Part shown: in pieces, positions 1 to 6,999 of the stretch | Numbering within the stretch: the first letter of the stretch is position 1 | How the letters are laid out: each line of letters begins with the position of its first letter | Source: JBBQZL01 sp038207745 | Lineage (GTDB): Bacteria > Actinomycetota > Thermoleophilia > Solirubrobacterales > 70-9 | DNA length: 15,951 nt | Direction: 5' to 3' | Assembly: GCA_038207745.1 (NCBI GenBank) | Contig: JBBQZL010000039.1 | Location: forward strand, 1-15,951 | Made by a program: the position numbers and the translations under genes | Notes under the pieces: model-generated | Seen by the model: only the letters and a program-made list of their open reading frames with translations | Database searches by the model: none | What the model was told of the DNA's origin: nothing

Positions 1-702
1 GCCCGCCTCGGTCTTGATCGCGGTGAGCGCCACATCGTCGTAGTCAACGGTTGCTGGCGGGAGCAAGAAGGCCGATGGCGTGATCTCGGTGATAATTCTG
101 ATTCGGTAGCTGCGACCAATCTGCAGGAGCGCCGGGGATACAGGAATCGGTCCAAACTCGCTCCACGAGCTGTTCGTGCCGACAGTTTGTGATGGGAGAA
201 GGACGGTGGAGCTGTCGTCACTCATGTCGATGATTCTGACCCGAACATTTAGTGAAGCGCCTGTCGCAAGAAGAGGCTGCGCACCCGACCGGATTGAGAT
301 GCCGAACTCAGCGCTCGTTTCGTCCTCGACATTCACCCCGAAATACTGAGTTGGCGCGCTTTCCCACGTAGTTGTTGACGGCGTGATCGACGCCGGAGAC
401 GAGGTAGCGCTCGTCACGACTCTGACGAATCCGTCTGCCGCGCCATCTCGCCCTCCCAGGGCAAGGTGTTGCGGAAGCACTCGAGGACAGGTGATCTCGA
501 GAGAAGTCCCGGGACAGGCCGACGAATAGGAGACTGAGCTGGTCCAGCCTCCGTTGCTGTTGGCGAAGGTGGTTCCGTCTCCCCCTGGGTAGACGGTGGT
601 GGTTGTGATCGGGTCTGCGGCTGCGATTGGTGTGGCGGAAGGAGACGCGACGATCAGCCCGGCGAGCATGAGCATCCTGAGGCTGGGAACTCTCGGGAAC
701 AC
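1..702 (-). CDS. Secreted beta-rich protein of unknown function, C-terminus beyond window
   Basis: The reverse strand is open from a GTG at 702 to the window edge, giving 234 codons and no stop, so the gene is cut at its C-terminus. A purine-rich GAGAGGA lies 5 nt before the GTG and decides this start; in-frame ATGs at 675 and 669 are alternatives. Residues 1-29 look like a Sec signal peptide: a short basic start, a hydrophobic stretch LMLAGLIVA, then a small-residue site around IAAA. The mature part is rich in Ser, Thr, Gly and Asp, with alternating hydrophobic residues expected of beta-strands, and ends near DYDDVALTA, which resembles the last strand of carbohydrate-binding-like jelly-roll domains. 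Two cysteines, near residues 60 and 67, could form a disulfide. Third codon positions are visibly less GC-rich than in the neighbours. No enzymatic motif is recognised. Export is well supported; the role is unknown. Confidence 0.75.
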   Translation of the reverse strand, partial: MFPRVPSLRMLMLAGLIVASPSATPIAAADPITTTTVYPGGDGTTFANSNGGWTSSVSYSSACPGTSLEITCPRVLPQHLALGGRDGAADGFVRVVTSATSSPASITPSTTTWESAPTQYFGVNVEDETSAEFGISIRSGAQPLLATGASLNVRVRIIDMSDDSSTVLLPSQTVGTNSSWSEFGPIPVSPALLQIGRSYRIRIITEITPSAFLLPPATVDYDDVALTAIKTEAG

Positions 703-875
703 AGGTGTCCTCTCGTTGGCCGGAGGTGGGCGAAAACTGAGAGGGCTTTCGGTCATAGGACCGCGGTTCCGGCCATTCGGTGGGCGGGTTTCATACCAAT
801 GTCCAGCGCGATCTCGAAACGGCGCCGGCCCTTACCGGAAAGTCAGTAGGTGGTTGTTCGGGATCTCAGTTGTGG

Positions 876-1820
876 CTACTTGACGGTGAGCAGCTGCGCT
901 TCGTGCTCGTGGTCGACCTGCAGCGTTGTGTGATCGATCCCGAATCGCTCGTTGAGCATGCGCTCCATCAGCCGGCGTCGCATGTGGCAATCGGATCCTG
1001 GCGAGACCATCACATGCGCTGAAAGGGCCGGAAACCCCGAGGTGACCTCCCAGATGTGGAGGTCGTGAACGTTGAGGACCTCCGGCTCGGCTGCCATCGC
1101 GTTTCCGATCGCGTCCGGGTCGAGACCCTTCGGTGCCGCCTCCATCAGAACTCTTCCCGAGTCCCTCAGAAGACCGTATGCGGAGTGCAGCATCAGGGCG
1201 GCGACCAGAAGTGCTGCGACGCCGTCCGCCCGCTCGAAACCCCAGATCAGGATGACCGCCCCGGCTATCGCCGTTGCTATGAATGCAGCCAGGTCGGTGA
1301 GGATGTGCTGGTAGGCACCCTCGATGTTGAGACTCTCCCGATTGGCCCTCGAGAGCGTCATCGTGGCGATCAGATTCACAACCACCCCGATGATCGCGAC
1401 GATCAGCACCGGCAGCCCCTCGGTCGCAGGGGGGTCGATCAAATGTCTGACGCCCTCGAAGACGATCCACAGCCCGAGGACCAGCAGCGTCACACCGTTG
1501 AGTTGCGCAGAGAGGATCTCCGCGCGCTTGAGGCCGAAGGTGAAGCTGCCCCTTTCGGGCCGCTGGGCGAGACGGGCGGCAACGAGCGCAAAAACGATCG
1601 CGCCCGCGTCGGTCAGCATGTGGCCGGCATCGGAGATCAGCGCCAGCGAGTTGGCCAGTATCCCGACGGCGACCTCGACGAACATGAAGCCGACGATCAG
1701 CCACAGCGCGATCAGGAGCTTGGGACGGTCGGCGTCCGCCGAGATCACGTGTGAGTGGCCTGCATGCGAGCCGGTCACGTGCTCGTGACCTGTCTCGGGA
1801 CTGTTCTCTGCTTCGCTCAC
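876..1820 (-). CDS. Cation diffusion facilitator (CDF/CzcD-ZnT type) metal exporter
   Basis: This 314-residue inner-membrane antiporter should export zinc or a related divalent metal in exchange for protons. The N-terminus is histidine-rich (HEH at 12-14, then H19, H22, H24), as in CzcD/ZnT proteins. About six transmembrane segments follow. The two metal-site HxxxD motifs are present: HMLTD (67-71) in the second helix and HILTD (172-176) in the fifth. The C-terminal cytoplasmic domain has the family signature HDLHIW (252-257). Length is normal for the family. GTG at 1820 is chosen; a TTG directly before it (1823) is the alternative, and neither has a strong ribosome-binding site. The gene lies 12 nt after the stop of the upstream hydrolase on the same strand, so the two are probably co-transcribed. 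The exact metal cannot be read from sequence. Confidence 0.95.
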   Translation of the reverse strand: MSEAENSPETGHEHVTGSHAGHSHVISADADRPKLLIALWLIVGFMFVEVAVGILANSLALISDAGHMLTDAGAIVFALVAARLAQRPERGSFTFGLKRAEILSAQLNGVTLLVLGLWIVFEGVRHLIDPPATEGLPVLIVAIIGVVVNLIATMTLSRANRESLNIEGAYQHILTDLAAFIATAIAGAVILIWGFERADGVAALLVAALMLHSAYGLLRDSGRVLMEAAPKGLDPDAIGNAMAAEPEVLNVHDLHIWEVTSGFPALSAHVMVSPGSDCHMRRRLMERMLNERFGIDHTTLQVDHEHEAQLLTVK

Positions 1821-1832
1821 CAAGCGCTCAAA

Positions 1833-2924
1833 CTACTTGACCGATGCCGCAGGGGTGGCGTCCTCCTGAAGCCTGAGACTGAGTCTCAGAGCCAAATCCT
1901 CGACTGCGGCGTGGGCGGTTCGGCTGACTCCCGTGAGGTTGATGAACGCGTGGATAAGACCGTCGTAGCGGGTCAGATCGACGTCAACTCCGGCATCGCG
2001 GAGCGCCTGCGCGTATTCCTCGCCTTCGTCTCGGAGGGTATCCAGGGCGGCGACGACCACCTGCGCCGGCGGAAGGCCGGACAGGTCACTTGTCAAGATC
2101 GGCGAGACACGCGGGTCGACTGCGTCGCTCGCGCGCTCGAGATAGTTGTCCCGGTACCAATCCATCTTCTTCTCGGTCAGGTAGTAGCCCGAGGAGAAGT
2201 GCCGGTACGAAGGGCGCTTCCGGGAGAGGTCGGTCACCGGATAGATAAGCAGCTGCATGGCCGGCTGGGGAATACCGGCGTCCCGGGCGTGAATTGCGGT
2301 CACCGCAGCCAGATTTCCGCCTGCACTGTCGCCTCCCACGGCGATCCTGCCCGGATCGGCCCCAAGCTCGGCTGCGTTCTCAACCGCCCACCGGTACGCC
2401 GCAACGGCATCGTCCGCAGCAGCGGGAAATGGATGCTCAGGGGCTGTTCGATAGGCAACCGAAAGCACGGATACGCCAGCCATCGACGCGAGCAGGCGGG
2501 TAAAACCGTCATGGCTGTTGATGTCCCCCTCCACCCAGCCACCGCCATGAAAATAGACGACAAGTGGAAGGGGGGCGGAGCCGCCGATCGGGCGATACAG
2601 ACGCGCTGCGATCTCGTTTGCGCCTTCTGGAATGGCAACCTCGCGGACCTCTGCCATCTCGGTCCGGCTGGGTCTGACAATCAACGCCCCGCGAAGCAAC
2701 TCCTCGCGGGACTCCTCCGGGGTGAGAAGTTCATCGTCGTCGATTTCGGTCAGATAGAACAACCGGAGCTGCAATGCGACGTCCGGCGCGAGAGTCTGGC
2801 CGTCAGGATGGGCCTGGGCTCCCGCCAGTGCTCGCTGAATCCTCGGGGGAAGGATAGAGAGCGCCCGCGACCCGGACCGCTCGATGGAGGGGGGAATCTT
2901 GACTGGCAGACGTTTGGAGGACAA
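1833..2924 (-). CDS. Alpha/beta hydrolase, hormone-sensitive-lipase family esterase
   Basis: This is a 363-residue carboxylesterase/lipase-like enzyme of the HSL (family IV) group, which hydrolyses short- to medium-chain acyl esters. The oxyanion-hole motif HGGGW is at 126-130 and the nucleophile elbow GDSAGG at 198-203, making Ser200 the nucleophile. The likely acid is Asp295 in LDTLRDEG and the base His325 in DGLIHAF. The first ~90 residues form the cap region usual in this family. There is no signal peptide, so it should be cytosolic. The start is a TTG at 2924, supported by a strong ribosome-binding site, AAGGAG at 2933-2938; no ATG lies nearby. The gene leads a probable two-gene operon with the CDF exporter downstream. 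The natural substrate is unknown. Confidence 0.95.
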   Translation of the reverse strand: MSSKRLPVKIPPSIERSGSRALSILPPRIQRALAGAQAHPDGQTLAPDVALQLRLFYLTEIDDDELLTPEESREELLRGALIVRPSRTEMAEVREVAIPEGANEIAARLYRPIGGSAPLPLVVYFHGGGWVEGDINSHDGFTRLLASMAGVSVLSVAYRTAPEHPFPAAADDAVAAYRWAVENAAELGADPGRIAVGGDSAGGNLAAVTAIHARDAGIPQPAMQLLIYPVTDLSRKRPSYRHFSSGYYLTEKKMDWYRDNYLERASDAVDPRVSPILTSDLSGLPPAQVVVAALDTLRDEGEEYAQALRDAGVDVDLTRYDGLIHAFINLTGVSRTAHAAVEDLALRLSLRLQEDATPAASVK

Positions 2925-2932
2925 CGGCTCGG

Positions 2933-2938
2933 CTCCTT
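2933..2938 (-). promoter_or_regulatory. Ribosome-binding site of the HSL-family hydrolase
   Basis: The reverse strand reads AAGGAG, 8 nt before a TTG codon that opens the hydrolase frame at 2924. With no ATG or GTG near the expected N-terminus, this Shine-Dalgarno match is what fixes the TTG start. Confidence 0.65.
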
Positions 2939-3083
2939 CTGGTGGCTTTCAGTCGGGACCCTACTTCGGGTCTGCCGAAGGAGCTTGTGTCACCCTTAAG
3001 CCTGACTGCTTCTGAGATGTGGACTGGCAGGGTACCCGGCGCGATCAAGATGACCCTCGGAGTAGCAGGAGGACCGACGAACT

Positions 3084-3242
3084 GTGACAACCTCGACAAG
3101 CTCAGCTCGCTCGAGAGCCTTGAAGGCTCAGGACTCGATCGATATGCGCGACGGATTTCGCGACGCCAAGATCGACTGCGGCGGCGGGCACTCGACGGTT
3201 CTGGCCGACAAGATCGACCCGAAGCCGATCAACTGCCGCTAG
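3084..3242 (+). CDS. Possible small protein, 52 residues, unknown function
   Basis: A GTG at 3084 opens a 52-codon frame closed by TAG at 3240-3242. An AGGAGG at 3067-3072 lies 11 nt before the GTG, and an in-frame TAG just upstream bounds the frame. From the internal ATG (3144) on, nearly all third positions are G or C, as in real genes of this window; the first 20 codons show this less clearly. The product is hydrophilic with no membrane segment. Its C-terminal half holds IDCGGGHSTVL and ends in NCR, giving two cysteines (residues 32 and 51) that could bind metal or form a disulfide. No family is recognised. The stop shares the palindrome CTAG with the stop of the convergent dehydrogenase. 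It fills an otherwise ~310-nt spacer. A chance frame cannot be excluded. Confidence 0.35.
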   Translation: MTTSTSSARSRALKAQDSIDMRDGFRDAKIDCGGGHSTVLADKIDPKPINCR

Positions 3243-4144
3243 TCGGCTGAGTTCTTCTCTGCCGGCTTCTTCTTGGCCGTGCCCTTTGTGCCTCTGTCTG
3301 GCGAGCTGGTCGCCTCGGAGGCGCGCTGTTCGTAGTCCCTGCGGGCAGCGCTGTCAGCCTGGGCGAGAGTCTTGTCGACGTTGAGCATCTTGGACAGTCC
3401 TCGGCGGGCGCGGCGCGGAAGGATCGAGGCCAGGGTCGAGATCGGCTGGACCGACTTCGGCACCCAGACATCAATGCGCCCTGTCTGCAGCGCCGAGACA
3501 ATCGCCTCCGCGACATCCGACGGCTCGAGTTTCTTGATGCCGCGGGTCTCGGCAAGCCCTGTTGCCAGCTCCGTGTTGACGACGGCCGGCATCACGTATG
3601 ACAGGTCGACCCCGGATCCCTCGACCTCCATCGCAACCGCCTCGGTCAGGCCGACCACGGCGTGCTTGGTGGCCGAGTAGGTGGCGCCACCCGGTAGACC
3701 GGCCTTTCCGGCCTGGGATGCGATGTTGACTATGTGTCCCTTGCGGCGTGGGAGCATCCGAAGCAGCGCCAGCCGGGTCCCGAGGATGACGCCGTGGATG
3801 TTTACGTCAACCATCAGGCGGGAGGTCGCGTCGGTCTCCTCGACGAAGGGTCCGAGCGGCATGATGCCGGCGTTGTTGATCAAGACGCCAAGATCGCCGA
3901 TCTCCCGCTCTGCGGCGTCGAGAAAGTTTGCGAATGATGCTGCGTCGGTGACGTCAAGCTCGATGCCGACGGCGCCGCCGCCGAGGCGCTCTGCAGTCTC
4001 CTGCGCGAGGGCGAGGTCGAGGTCACCGATCGCGACCCGGCAGCCGCGCTGGATCAGAGCCTGTGCTGTCGCGGCTCCGATCCCCCTTGCGCCACCGGTG
4101 ATCGCTACAGCAGTTCCACTGAGGTTTCGAAGTTCTTTGGCCAT
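3239..4144 (-). CDS. Short-chain dehydrogenase/reductase (SDR family, NAD(P)-dependent)
   Basis: This 301-residue classical SDR oxidoreductase should reduce a carbonyl or oxidise an alcohol using NAD(P)H. The Rossmann glycine motif TGGARGIG is at 16-23, NNAG at 90-93, and the catalytic Ser143, Tyr156 and Lys160 (YSATK) are all present. An Asp (D41) after beta-2 in the stretch AIGDLD hints at NAD(H) preference, which is inference. The C-terminus is longer than the ~250-residue SDR core: residues ~235-275 have a basic stretch (PRRARRG), and the last ~25 residues form a Lys/Ala/Ser-rich, probably disordered tail (KKKPAEK). This extended form is common among actinobacterial SDRs that act on lipid or steroid substrates. 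The gene lies 36 nt after the PPOX-family gene on the same strand, a probable operon. The substrate is unknown. Confidence 0.95.
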   Translation of the reverse strand: MAKELRNLSGTAVAITGGARGIGAATAQALIQRGCRVAIGDLDLALAQETAERLGGGAVGIELDVTDAASFANFLDAAEREIGDLGVLINNAGIMPLGPFVEETDATSRLMVDVNIHGVILGTRLALLRMLPRRKGHIVNIASQAGKAGLPGGATYSATKHAVVGLTEAVAMEVEGSGVDLSYVMPAVVNTELATGLAETRGIKKLEPSDVAEAIVSALQTGRIDVWVPKSVQPISTLASILPRRARRGLSKMLNVDKTLAQADSAARRDYEQRASEATSSPDRGTKGTAKKKPAEKNSAD

Positions 4145-4180
4145 TCATGCACCGTATAGGGAGCGGCGATCCGCTGCCAC

Positions 4181-4627
4181 TCACCCGAGGTTCCAGCGCG
4201 AGTGGGTCCCGGCCAGATCACCTTCGAGCCATGCCTGGGCAAGCTCGGGTGTGAATACGTAGAGCGCCCCTCCCCCGGGCTCGCCATCGAGGGCAAGCTC
4301 TTCAGGCCGGGCACCGTACTTGCCGGCCAGGAGCGGGACGATCGAGTCGATCAGCTCTGGGTTGGTGACCAGACTGACTGTCCCCTCGACGATGATCACG
4401 TCTGTTCCACTCTCGAGGTGAACGATCGCCCGATCGTCGGCGGCCAGATTTTGCCCCTTGACCGAATCCAGGCCGGTTCCAAACCAGAAGACCCGCTCCA
4501 ACCAGAGCCCGTGGACAGGCATCGTGTGGGGTCGCCCGTCCGGTCTTGACGTGGCCAGCCAGTAGGTCTCGGCATTGCGAAGCCGACGCTCCACACGCGA
4601 CCAATCCATTCCGGGCAACTCGCTCAC
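4181..4627 (-). CDS. Pyridoxamine 5'-phosphate oxidase-family (FMN/F420 split-barrel) protein
   Basis: This protein of about 148 residues has the split beta-barrel pattern of the PPOX/flavin-deazaflavin oxidoreductase superfamily. TSRPDGRPHTMPV is the usual first hairpin, followed by a strand with the FWFGTG turn, a segment SVKGQNLAADD that normally contacts the cofactor phosphate, and IIVEGTVSLV. Members bind FMN, F420 or haem and act as reductases or oxidases; sequence alone does not tell which. The gene is probably translated from GTG 4627 (VSELPGMDW...) or from ATG 4609. The frame stays open to 4747, but that extension would overlap the divergent ccdA-like gene and is unlike family N-termini. 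It lies upstream of the SDR with a 36-nt gap, so the two redox proteins may work together. Confidence 0.87.
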   Translation of the reverse strand: MSELPGMDWSRVERRLRNAETYWLATSRPDGRPHTMPVHGLWLERVFWFGTGLDSVKGQNLAADDRAIVHLESGTDVIIVEGTVSLVTNPELIDSIVPLLAGKYGARPEELALDGEPGGGALYVFTPELAQAWLEGDLAGTHSRWNLG

Positions 4628-4676
4628 CCTACGCACGATACGAGACGCAGGCGCCGGTGGGTACCCTTGGTTGGAC

Positions 4677-5435
4677 GTGATCGCAATCGTAGGTACCGAC
4701 CCGGCCGCAGGGGTGGGGATTCTGGCCGCATTGGCGGCCGGGTTCATCTCCTTCCTCTCGCCCTGCGTGCTTCCCCTGGTTCCCGGCTATCTGTCGGCGG
4801 TCTCGGGGGTTTCGGCGAACGATCTCGAGAGTGCCGACTGGCGCCGGGTTCTGGGCCCCAGCCTCCTCTTCGTGGCCAGCTTCTCGATGATCTTCATCGC
4901 CTACGGGATGACCGCAACCGGTCTCGGCTCGATCCTCAACGAGCATCGCGAGTTGCTCAACAAGATCGCCGCGGCGATGATCATCGCGATGGGAATCCTC
5001 TTCGTGGTCTCGATGTGGGTTCCGAAGCTGAATCGCGAGTGGCACATGGACGGCCTGATGCAGCGCGCCGGTCGCGGTGGCCCGATTGTCGCCGGTGCAG
5101 CCTTTGCGATCTCCTGGACCCCCTGCATCGGCCCGACTCTTGCAGCGATCCTCTCGGCCGCCGCCCTCTCAGGCTCTGCCGCACGCGGAGGGTTCCTGCT
5201 CGCCGTCTACTCGGCAGGGCTGGCGATACCCTTCGTGCTCACCGCGCTCGCGTTTTCACGAATGACGACTGCATTTGCGGTCGTCAAGCGCCATTACCGG
5301 ACGATCATCGCGATCGGCGGCGTGATCCTGATCGCGATGGGAATCCTGATGTGGACCGGGGAGTTCTTCCGGATCAACATCGAAGCACAGAACTTCCTCG
5401 ACTCGCTTGGCCTCGATTTCTGGAACGCCTTCTAA
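4677..5435 (+). CDS. ccdA: CcdA-type cytochrome c biogenesis / thiol-disulfide transmembrane transporter
   Basis: This 252-residue polytopic membrane protein matches the DsbD transmembrane-domain (CcdA) family, which passes electrons from cytosolic thioredoxin across the membrane to exported thiol proteins, for example during cytochrome c maturation. The two redox cysteines lie in the family's signature positions: Cys30 in SPCVLPLVPGY and Cys150 in TPCIGP. About six hydrophobic helices are visible. GTG 4677 is chosen; TTG 4671 two codons upstream is an alternative, and the preceding purine content is weak. The gene diverges from the PPOX-family gene with about 50 nt between starts. No ResB/ResC or thioredoxin-like partner lies within the window, so its client is unknown. 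The gene ends near a hairpin shared with the convergent gene. Confidence 0.93.
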   Translation: MIAIVGTDPAAGVGILAALAAGFISFLSPCVLPLVPGYLSAVSGVSANDLESADWRRVLGPSLLFVASFSMIFIAYGMTATGLGSILNEHRELLNKIAAAMIIAMGILFVVSMWVPKLNREWHMDGLMQRAGRGGPIVAGAAFAISWTPCIGPTLAAILSAAALSGSAARGGFLLAVYSAGLAIPFVLTALAFSRMTTAFAVVKRHYRTIIAIGGVILIAMGILMWTGEFFRINIEAQNFLDSLGLDFWNAF

Positions 5436-5459
5436 CCGAGGGGCGTCGGCTGGACGCGG

Positions 5460-5495
5460 CTGGATTTCTGGCATGCATTTCAGCCAGAATTCCAG
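5460..5495. terminator. Hairpin between convergent genes, possible bidirectional terminator
   Basis: A 13-nt arm CTGGATTTCTGGC (5460-5472) pairs with GCCAGAATTCCAG (5483-5495) with one mismatch across a 10-nt loop. It lies between the ccdA-like stop (5435) and the end of the convergent 105-residue gene (5509). A short TTTT follows at 5507-5510 on the plus strand, but there is no long U-tract. It therefore fits a weak or factor-assisted terminator serving both genes better than a textbook intrinsic one. Confidence 0.45.
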
Positions 5496-5508
5496 GCAGG
5501 TCCGCCTT

Positions 5509-5826
5509 TTAGAGGTCTTCGGGCCCGGGAACCCATCCGGGGCGCTGCGATGGCACGCCTGGAGTGACGGTCTGGAGTTCCTCGCCGACCGCCTCGACCT
5601 CTTCCAGCGTCTCCCCGTCCACGTCGCGGGAGCAGACGATGCGGAAGCGCCCGGTGCCGATCTCACCATCGGGGACCACCGGAAGGCCGCGGATCTCCTC
5701 CCACCCGAGACGCTCAACCTCGAAGGGGTTCATCCGCACTTCGGCGGCCGGGAAGGGGCAACCGGCATTGTGCTGGTCGATCGCCTTCGAGATGGCCTCA
5801 AGGTTCTTGCCTTCGGCGGAACTCAT
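5509..5826 (-). CDS. Uncharacterised 105-residue acidic protein
   Basis: An ATG at 5826 opens a 105-residue frame with the GC-rich third positions typical here. The protein is soluble, acidic and lacks a signal peptide or membrane segment. The N-terminal third is probably helical (NLEAISKAIDQHN). The middle part, EVRMNPFEVERLGWEEIRGLPVV split by a turn and then IGTGRFRIVCSRD, looks like a beta-containing fold. The C-terminus (LEEVEAVGEELQ) is a likely helix. There are two cysteines, around residues 23 and 65. I do not recognise the family. It is divergent from DNA polymerase IV (about 50 nt between starts) and convergent with the ccdA-like gene. The length, composition and fit between neighbours make a real gene likely. 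Confidence 0.75.
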   Translation of the reverse strand: MSSAEGKNLEAISKAIDQHNAGCPFPAAEVRMNPFEVERLGWEEIRGLPVVPDGEIGTGRFRIVCSRDVDGETLEEVEAVGEELQTVTPGVPSQRPGWVPGPEDL

Positions 5827-5876
5827 AACGGTAAGTCTAGATGCAGGCGTGTCCCCGTCACCCGTACTCTTGTCGG

Positions 5877-6959
5877 GTGAACCGGGTTATCGCGCACATT
5901 GACATGGACGCCTTCTTCGTCTCGGTCGAGCTGCTGCGAAATCCCTCGATGCGGGGCAAGCCGGTCGTCGTCGCAAACGGCGACGGGCCGGGATCACGCA
6001 GTGTCGTCATGGCGGCGAGCTATGAGGCGCGGAGGTTCGGCGTCCACTCCGCCCTGCCCCTCTCGATCGCGATCCGCAGGTGTCCCAATCTGCTGCGGAT
6101 CCCGAGCCAGATCGGCCACTATCGAGAGGTTTCGAGGCAGGTGATGTCATTGCTTGGCGCCTACACCGACCTGATCGAGGTCGCCGGGCTCGATGAGGCC
6201 TACCTCGACCTCTCCCCCTCCCCCACTCCAAAGACCCGTGCTCGCGCGCTCAAGGCGGAGGTCCTCAGCGAGACCGGGCTTGTCTGTTCGGTCGGAATGG
6301 GACCGAACAAGCTGGTCGCGAAGATCGCCTCGGACCTGGACAAGCCGAACGGATTCTGCCTGCTCACCCAGTCCTCGATGCTCGAGCGGGTGGGTGACAG
6401 GCCGGCTCGATTGATCCCAGGTGTCGGACCCAAGACCGCCGAGCGGCTTGCCACCGGCGGGGTCAACACGGTTTCCGATCTCGCGGGCGCCGGCGATGAG
6501 CGTCTGATCGAGGTGCTTGGTCGCAACGGCCCGTCACTCGGCGCGCGAGCTCGCGGCGAGGACGAACGCCCACTGGAGACCGACCGCCGGCGAAAATCAG
6601 AGAGCCGGGAGACCACCTTCCGCGAGGACGTGGCTGATCGCGGTCAGCTGGAGGCGACCCTGGAGCACCTCGCGAACGCGGTCGGAGCCAGCCTTCGGGC
6701 GCATGCACTCTCAGGCAGGACCGTGACGCTCAAGGTCAAGTACCCCTCGTTTGAGTCGAAGACTCGCTCGCACAGCCTGGCGACGCCGACCGCGGACGGC
6801 GCCCTGGTTGCCGGCGTCGCCAAAGAGCTGCTGCGACGCCTGGACCCCGCAGAGCCGGTACGGCTGATCGGCGTCGGCGTCAGTGGATTGACCCAGACCG
6901 CCGACGGCACCACCAGAGGTGACGATGCCGCCGGCCGGGTCCTGACCCTTCCGATCTGA
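5877..6959 (+). CDS. dinB: DNA polymerase IV (Y-family, DinB)
   Basis: This is a 360-residue Y-family translesion polymerase. Palm-domain metal ligands are visible as HIDMDAFF (Asp9, with the steric-gate Phe14) and GLDEAYLD (Asp106, Glu107); the residue two before Asp106 is Gly where Ser is usual. The fingers segment has ASYEARRFGV. Helix-hairpin-helix-like residues IPGVGPKTAERL follow, then the little-finger domain with RKSESRETTF and the closing strand RLIGVGVSGL. GTG 5877 is chosen because the family begins a few residues before HIDMD; an ATG at 5841 would add 12 residues. The C-terminus ends GRVLTLPI and shows no clear QLxLF-type beta-clamp motif. The 50-nt spacer to the divergent gene holds no recognisable actinobacterial LexA box (TCGAAC-N4-GTTCGA type). 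Confidence 0.95.
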   Translation: MNRVIAHIDMDAFFVSVELLRNPSMRGKPVVVANGDGPGSRSVVMAASYEARRFGVHSALPLSIAIRRCPNLLRIPSQIGHYREVSRQVMSLLGAYTDLIEVAGLDEAYLDLSPSPTPKTRARALKAEVLSETGLVCSVGMGPNKLVAKIASDLDKPNGFCLLTQSSMLERVGDRPARLIPGVGPKTAERLATGGVNTVSDLAGAGDERLIEVLGRNGPSLGARARGEDERPLETDRRRKSESRETTFREDVADRGQLEATLEHLANAVGASLRAHALSGRTVTLKVKYPSFESKTRSHSLATPTADGALVAGVAKELLRRLDPAEPVRLIGVGVSGLTQTADGTTRGDDAAGRVLTLPI

Positions 6960-6999
6960 CCGTGGCCACGCTTCTGGCGGCGGCCCTGCTCCTGATCGG

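Noticed and set aside
750..763. Hairpin CGGTC-ATAG-GACCG in the 703-875 spacer, and a nearby GGAAC considered as an ECF sigma -35
   Set aside because: The stem is short and no matching -10 element lies at the right distance. Otherwise I see nothing definite in this 173-nt spacer.
2957..2972. Hairpin GACCC-N6-GGGTC upstream of the hydrolase, considered as an attenuator
   Set aside because: Only five base pairs and no T-run or alternative structure; not enough to call.
1755..2999. 414-codon plus-strand open frame
   Set aside because: It lies opposite the alpha/beta hydrolase, whose motifs are unambiguous; the plus-strand translation shows no domain.
4628..4747. N-terminal extension of the PPOX-family protein to an upstream start at 4747
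   Set aside because: It would overlap the divergent CcdA-type gene including its first helix and adds Pro/Ala-rich sequence not typical of the family.
5827..5876. Search for a LexA/SOS box before dinB
   Set aside because: No TCGAAC-N4-GTTCGA-like sequence is present in the spacer.
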